Part shown: positions 30,969-33,254 of the stretch, piece after piece
How positions within the stretch are numbered: the first letter of the stretch is position 1
How the letters are laid out: each line of letters opens with the position of its first letter
Assembly (NCBI GenBank): GCA_021799485.1
Contig: JAJZAK010000027.1
Span: 1-33,254, forward strand
Reading direction: 5' to 3'
DNA: 33,254 nucleotides
Origin: a bacterium
GTDB lineage: Bacteria > Elusimicrobiota > Elusimicrobia > UBA1565 > UBA9628
Translations under genes and position numbers: made by a program
The notes under the pieces: generated by a model
The model's database searches: none
Told to the model about the DNA's origin: nothing
The model's input: the letters and a program-made list of their open reading frames with translations, nothing else

Positions 30969-32492
30969 TCATCGCGGACGCCTTGGGCCCCATCGGCCCC
31001 GGCGCTCAAGATCGCAAGTCCGAGCGCTGATGGAGACCCAGGGGTTGAAATCATCGGTTAGAATGGGGGCGACGGCGAGACGTTCCGGCGGAGCCTCCAA
31101 TTCCAAGCCTGGCACGTGGCGCTCGGCCAAGGAGGCATTTGAGGCGAAAAAGAAGACGTTTTGCGGCGCGCCGTCTGGAACGCGTGGACCGAAGGCACGC
31201 ACGTTTTGAAAAACCGTTTTCAGCGTTTTATCAAGGGCAATCCATGGCTCATCGCCTCGCCCGCCAACGATGCTGGTGACGTTGGCGGCCAGGACGCCGT
31301 CTGAATCCATCCGCGACTTAACGAGACGAAAAAAATCGGATGACAGGAGATGCGCGGGGATCGATTCTCCGCGGAAAACATCCAGAAGAACGATGCCATA
31401 GGCCGCTCCCGTCGTCTTATTCAGGCAACGACGACCGTCTTCAACCAGAACGGCTCCGCCGCGTCGAGGAAAGCCAAAAAACTTTCCGGCAGCAAAAACG
31501 ACGTCGGGATCCATTTCGCAGGAATCAACCTCAAGTCCGCGCCGCTCGAGGGCTAAAGTCAGGGCGCCGGAACCCAAACCGATGACAAGCGCTCTCGACG
31601 CCCCGGGCCGCAAAGCGAGCGCCCACATCATCTCGGGAATATAGATAAGCCTTTTGGAATTACGAAGGTTCATCATCGAAAGTAGGGAGCCATTTTCCCA
31701 GAGGACGCGGTGGCGCGCGTCGTCGGAAACCTGGAGAAAGCCGTATGGCGAATTCTTGTGCCATAAGATTGTCTGGCCCGATAGGATCGGCGCCCAAGAC
31801 AGAGGGTGCCCCCGCCATAAGTCCACGGCCGCGGCGGCTCCCAAGACGGCCGACGCTATGATGATGTTCCCTCTCCTTGCGATCCAAGCCCCCGCAGCCG
31901 CCAGCGCGATGAGTCCCAAGGTCACCGTCCGCAGGATGGCGGAGTGGCCCATGCAAGGAATCAGGACAAAAGCCGTCGCCAGCGCGCCGGCGATTCCTCC
32001 GGCCGTCGAGACGGCATAGACTGTTCCGGCTCGAAAGGTACGCTTGCCTTGGGCCAGCCAGCATGCGGCCGCGGGGTTGAGCGCCCCCAGAAAAAAAAGA
32101 GCGGGTCCCAGCAGGAACGTCGCCGAGGCAATGGCGCCACCCTGGGCCATGAGAAGAGTCGCCCGCAAGATGGGCCCTCCGAATGCCCGCGCGCAAGCGA
32201 TGGACAGGGCCCCGCCCAAAAGGAGCAGCGCAAAAAGGGTCAGGCGGCGCGTGCCCTGGGCCCAGCGGCCGCCAATCTCGTAGCCGCATGCCAATGCTCC
32301 AAGGGAGACGGAGATGACCGCCGCCCATGTTTCAACCGACGCGCCGTAGAAAGGAGCGAGCAAGCGGCCCCCAAGAACTTCCAGGACCAAGGAGAAGCTT
32401 CCGCCGGCAAAGACGGATACCCATAAATAGGCGCGGGAAATTGTCCCGCCCCTTGGCCCGTCAGCCCGACGTTCCCTGCGTGATGAAGGCAT
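30969..32492 (-). CDS. Membrane-fused spermidine-synthase-like protein
   Basis: The 507-residue product has about seven N-terminal membrane helices (about 22-225) fused to a Rossmann methyltransferase-like domain of the spermidine synthase type (about 235-480). SAM-binding-like motifs are V-I-G-L-G-S-G-A (about 303-310), E-M-D-P (326-329) and E-D-G-R (351-354). Expected spermidine synthase residues are weak: the usual D-G-x-x-Q is E-N-G-S-L and Y-H-E-M is replaced by Y-I-P-E-M. True polyamine synthesis is therefore doubtful. Fused forms of this kind are common and uncharacterised. The ATG at 32492 is chosen over a TTG three bases upstream. It converges on the membrane protein with 16 nt between stops. 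Confidence 0.8.
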   Translation of the reverse strand: MPSSRRERRADGPRGGTISRAYLWVSVFAGGSFSLVLEVLGGRLLAPFYGASVETWAAVISVSLGALACGYEIGGRWAQGTRRLTLFALLLLGGALSIACARAFGGPILRATLLMAQGGAIASATFLLGPALFFLGALNPAAACWLAQGKRTFRAGTVYAVSTAGGIAGALATAFVLIPCMGHSAILRTVTLGLIALAAAGAWIARRGNIIIASAVLGAAAAVDLWRGHPLSWAPILSGQTILWHKNSPYGFLQVSDDARHRVLWENGSLLSMMNLRNSKRLIYIPEMMWALALRPGASRALVIGLGSGALTLALERRGLEVDSCEMDPDVVFAAGKFFGFPRRGGAVLVEDGRRCLNKTTGAAYGIVLLDVFRGESIPAHLLSSDFFRLVKSRMDSDGVLAANVTSIVGGRGDEPWIALDKTLKTVFQNVRAFGPRVPDGAPQNVFFFASNASLAERHVPGLELEAPPERLAVAPILTDDFNPWVSISARTCDLERRGRWGPRRPR

Positions 32493-32524
32493 CAAAATCC
32501 ATGTCCATTTTGAGCCTGTCGCAC
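32492..32524 (-). CDS. Possible ten-codon leader ORF before the spermidine-synthase-like gene
   Basis: On the minus strand a strong purine tract, GGGAGGGG (32528-32535), precedes a GTG at 32524 by only 3 nt. That GTG frame encodes V-R-Q-A-Q-N-G-H-G-F and stops with a TGA that shares its A with the ATG of the main gene (TGATG). This could be a coupling peptide, since the main ATG itself has no good ribosome site. The spacing is short and the frame small, so it may be chance. Confidence 0.2.
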   Translation of the reverse strand: MRQAQNGHGF

Positions 32525-32592
32525 AAACCCCTCCCGATTTGCGAAAATTCTTTTTACATGGTCAAACGGTCGTGCAACGGGCTCTTTTATGA

Positions 32593-32598
32593 TATAAT
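32593..32598 (+). promoter_or_regulatory. Probable -10 element upstream of the S74-domain gene
   Basis: A perfect TATAAT lies in the 176-nt AT-rich gap between divergent genes. Transcription would begin near 32605, giving a leader of about 64 nt before the ATG at 32669. No good -35 is found at 16-18 nt, so this may need an activator or may be fortuitous. Confidence 0.35.
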
Positions 32599-32668
32599 TT
32601 TAGTTCTAACTATTCGTGAGCTGTTATTTACTTGAATTTTTCTCGACCCCCTGGCGAGGAGAAAACTA

Positions 32669-33118
32669 ATGGCGAACGACAGGCTGGATAAAAAGTCAGG
32701 CAAAAACAAAAAAAAGAAATATATATCTCCCCGAATCGCCGCGCTGGGGACCCTTTCTTTGGCCGCTCTCAATGCTCAAGCGGGCGTTACTTCTTCGCGG
32801 ATGCTTAAAAAGGATATCCGCCCCCTCACTGATCGCGATCATGCGCGTATGCTCTCCAAAATTCGCGGCCTCAAACTGTATCGCTTCCGCTATATCACGG
32901 AAAAGTCAAGCGGGAAGGCCCGGCTGGGGGTCATCGCCGAGGAAGCCCCGCGGGAATTGACGGACAAGGCCCGCCTCACCGTCGACGTCGGTTCGGCCCT
33001 AGGATTCATCATGGCGGGCATAAAGGCCCAGGAAGAGCGCCATCGGCGCCTTGAGTCCGAAGTCACGCTTCAGCGGCGGCAGATCGCCGCCTTTCTCAAA
33101 AAAATCCGGACATCGTAG
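32669..33118 (+). CDS. Small protein joining a RiPP-leader-like N-terminus to an S74-type chaperone-like domain
   Basis: The 149-residue product starts with a lysine-rich stretch, then K-Y-I-S-P-R-I-A-A-L-G (17-27). This fits the Y-x2-P-x-(L/I)-x3-G pattern of lasso-type leader peptides recognised by PqqD-like proteins. From residue 43 it resembles the intramolecular chaperone (peptidase S74) domain of phage tail spikes: S-S-R-M-L-K-K-D-I-R-P-L, then Y-R-F-R-Y, L-G-V-I-A-E-E-A-P, I-K-A-Q-E-E-R and a C-terminal coiled coil. The usual upstream fibre part is absent. The ATG has a good Shine-Dalgarno (GAGGAG, 8 nt). The next gene is a GT2 glycosyltransferase 9 nt downstream. The S74 assignment is moderately firm; the leader reading is a motif match only. 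Confidence 0.7.
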   Translation: MANDRLDKKSGKNKKKKYISPRIAALGTLSLAALNAQAGVTSSRMLKKDIRPLTDRDHARMLSKIRGLKLYRFRYITEKSSGKARLGVIAEEAPRELTDKARLTVDVGSALGFIMAGIKAQEERHRRLESEVTLQRRQIAAFLKKIRTS

Positions 33119-33127
33119 TTCCTCTGG

Positions 33128-33254
33128 ATGCGGCGCGCATCGAAGCACCCCTACGTCTCTTGCGTCATTCCCGCTTATAACGGGGCGGCATTCCTGCCCG
33201 AAGCCGTCGAGAGCGCGCTCCATCAGGACTTCCCCGAATCCGAGCGGGAAATCA
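33128..33254 (+). CDS. GT2-family glycosyltransferase, N-terminal part, cut by the right edge
   Basis: An ATG at 33128 opens a frame of 42 codons to the end of the window, with no stop. It encodes Y-V-S-C-V-I-P-A-Y-N-G-A-A-F-L-P-E-A-V-E-S-A-L-H-Q, the standard opening of GT2 (GT-A fold) glycosyltransferases that use nucleotide sugars in the cytoplasm. It starts 9 nt after the S74-domain gene and is probably co-transcribed with it. The donor and acceptor cannot be told from this fragment. Confidence 0.85.
   Translation, partial: MRRASKHPYVSCVIPAYNGAAFLPEAVESALHQDFPESEREI

Noticed and set aside
1-33254. CRISPR array, transposase or phage genes
   Set aside because: No regularly spaced direct repeats, no transposase or integrase motifs. 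The S74-like domain is the only phage-type sequence and stands alone.

Overview
The window is high-GC bacterial chromosome from a Gram-negative organism that makes lipid A. It carries a near-complete early lipid A set (lpxD, lpxC, fabZ, lpxA, lpxI, lpxB), bamA and an ompH/skp-like chaperone. LpxI in place of LpxH, a four-cysteine zinc-type L28, and the order bamA-ompH-lpxD-lpxC-fabZ-lpxA-lpxI-Gfo/Idh-lpxB argue against a gammaproteobacterium. They fit a deep-branching didermic phylum such as Elusimicrobiota. That placement is an inference from gene content; no marker phylogeny was possible.

Layout. (1) 1-3003: a possible gene start cut by the left edge, a DUF6941-type protein, a predicted outer-membrane protein, a membrane-anchored monohaem cytochrome c, and a membrane-anchored protein with a PrcB-like C-terminal domain. 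(2) 2113-11010, minus strand: a tightly packed operon recG > TPR protein > metH > HEAT-like exported protein > coaD > PrcB-like protein, mostly joined by GTGA stop/start overlaps. (3) 11044-12850, plus strand: rpmB and a polytopic membrane protein with no ordinary start codon. (4) 12820-24885, minus strand: one long envelope operon, bamA > ompH > lpxD > lpxC > fabZ > lpxA > lpxI > Gfo/Idh/MocA oxidoreductase > lpxB > ZIP metal transporter > short Rel/SpoT enzyme, with a recognisable promoter in front of bamA. (5) tRNA-Ser(UGA) at 24999-25087 and a DUF4143-type ATPase with a promoter/operator-like palindrome. (6) 26.3 kb to the right edge: a lower-GC accessory region with a TPR protein, two GT2 glycosyltransferases (one cut by the edge), a large polytopic membrane protein, a membrane-bound spermidine-synthase-like protein, and a small protein joining a lasso-peptide-leader-like N-terminus to an S74 chaperone-like domain.

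How the genes work together. The envelope operon links outer-membrane protein assembly (BamA, OmpH/Skp) to lipid A synthesis from UDP-GlcNAc up to lipid A disaccharide. It ends with metal import and (p)ppGpp metabolism. The recG/metH/coaD cluster is housekeeping. The right-hand region looks like a surface-glycan or secreted-product locus.

The most unusual signals are short palindromic sequences of two kinds. Two long inverted repeats sharing the core CCGGTGACACCATAC sit in the only sizeable junctions of the first part of the lpx operon. One supplies the stop codon of lpxI, and the other apparently supplies the start codon and N-terminus of ompH. Two other palindromes share the core GGGGACGCC and lie in frame inside protein-coding genes, where both encode a G-D-A...G-V-P peptide. 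These resemble in concept the palindromic elements that enter reading frames in Rickettsia. The other candidate novelty is the S74/leader-like small protein next to glycosyltransferases.
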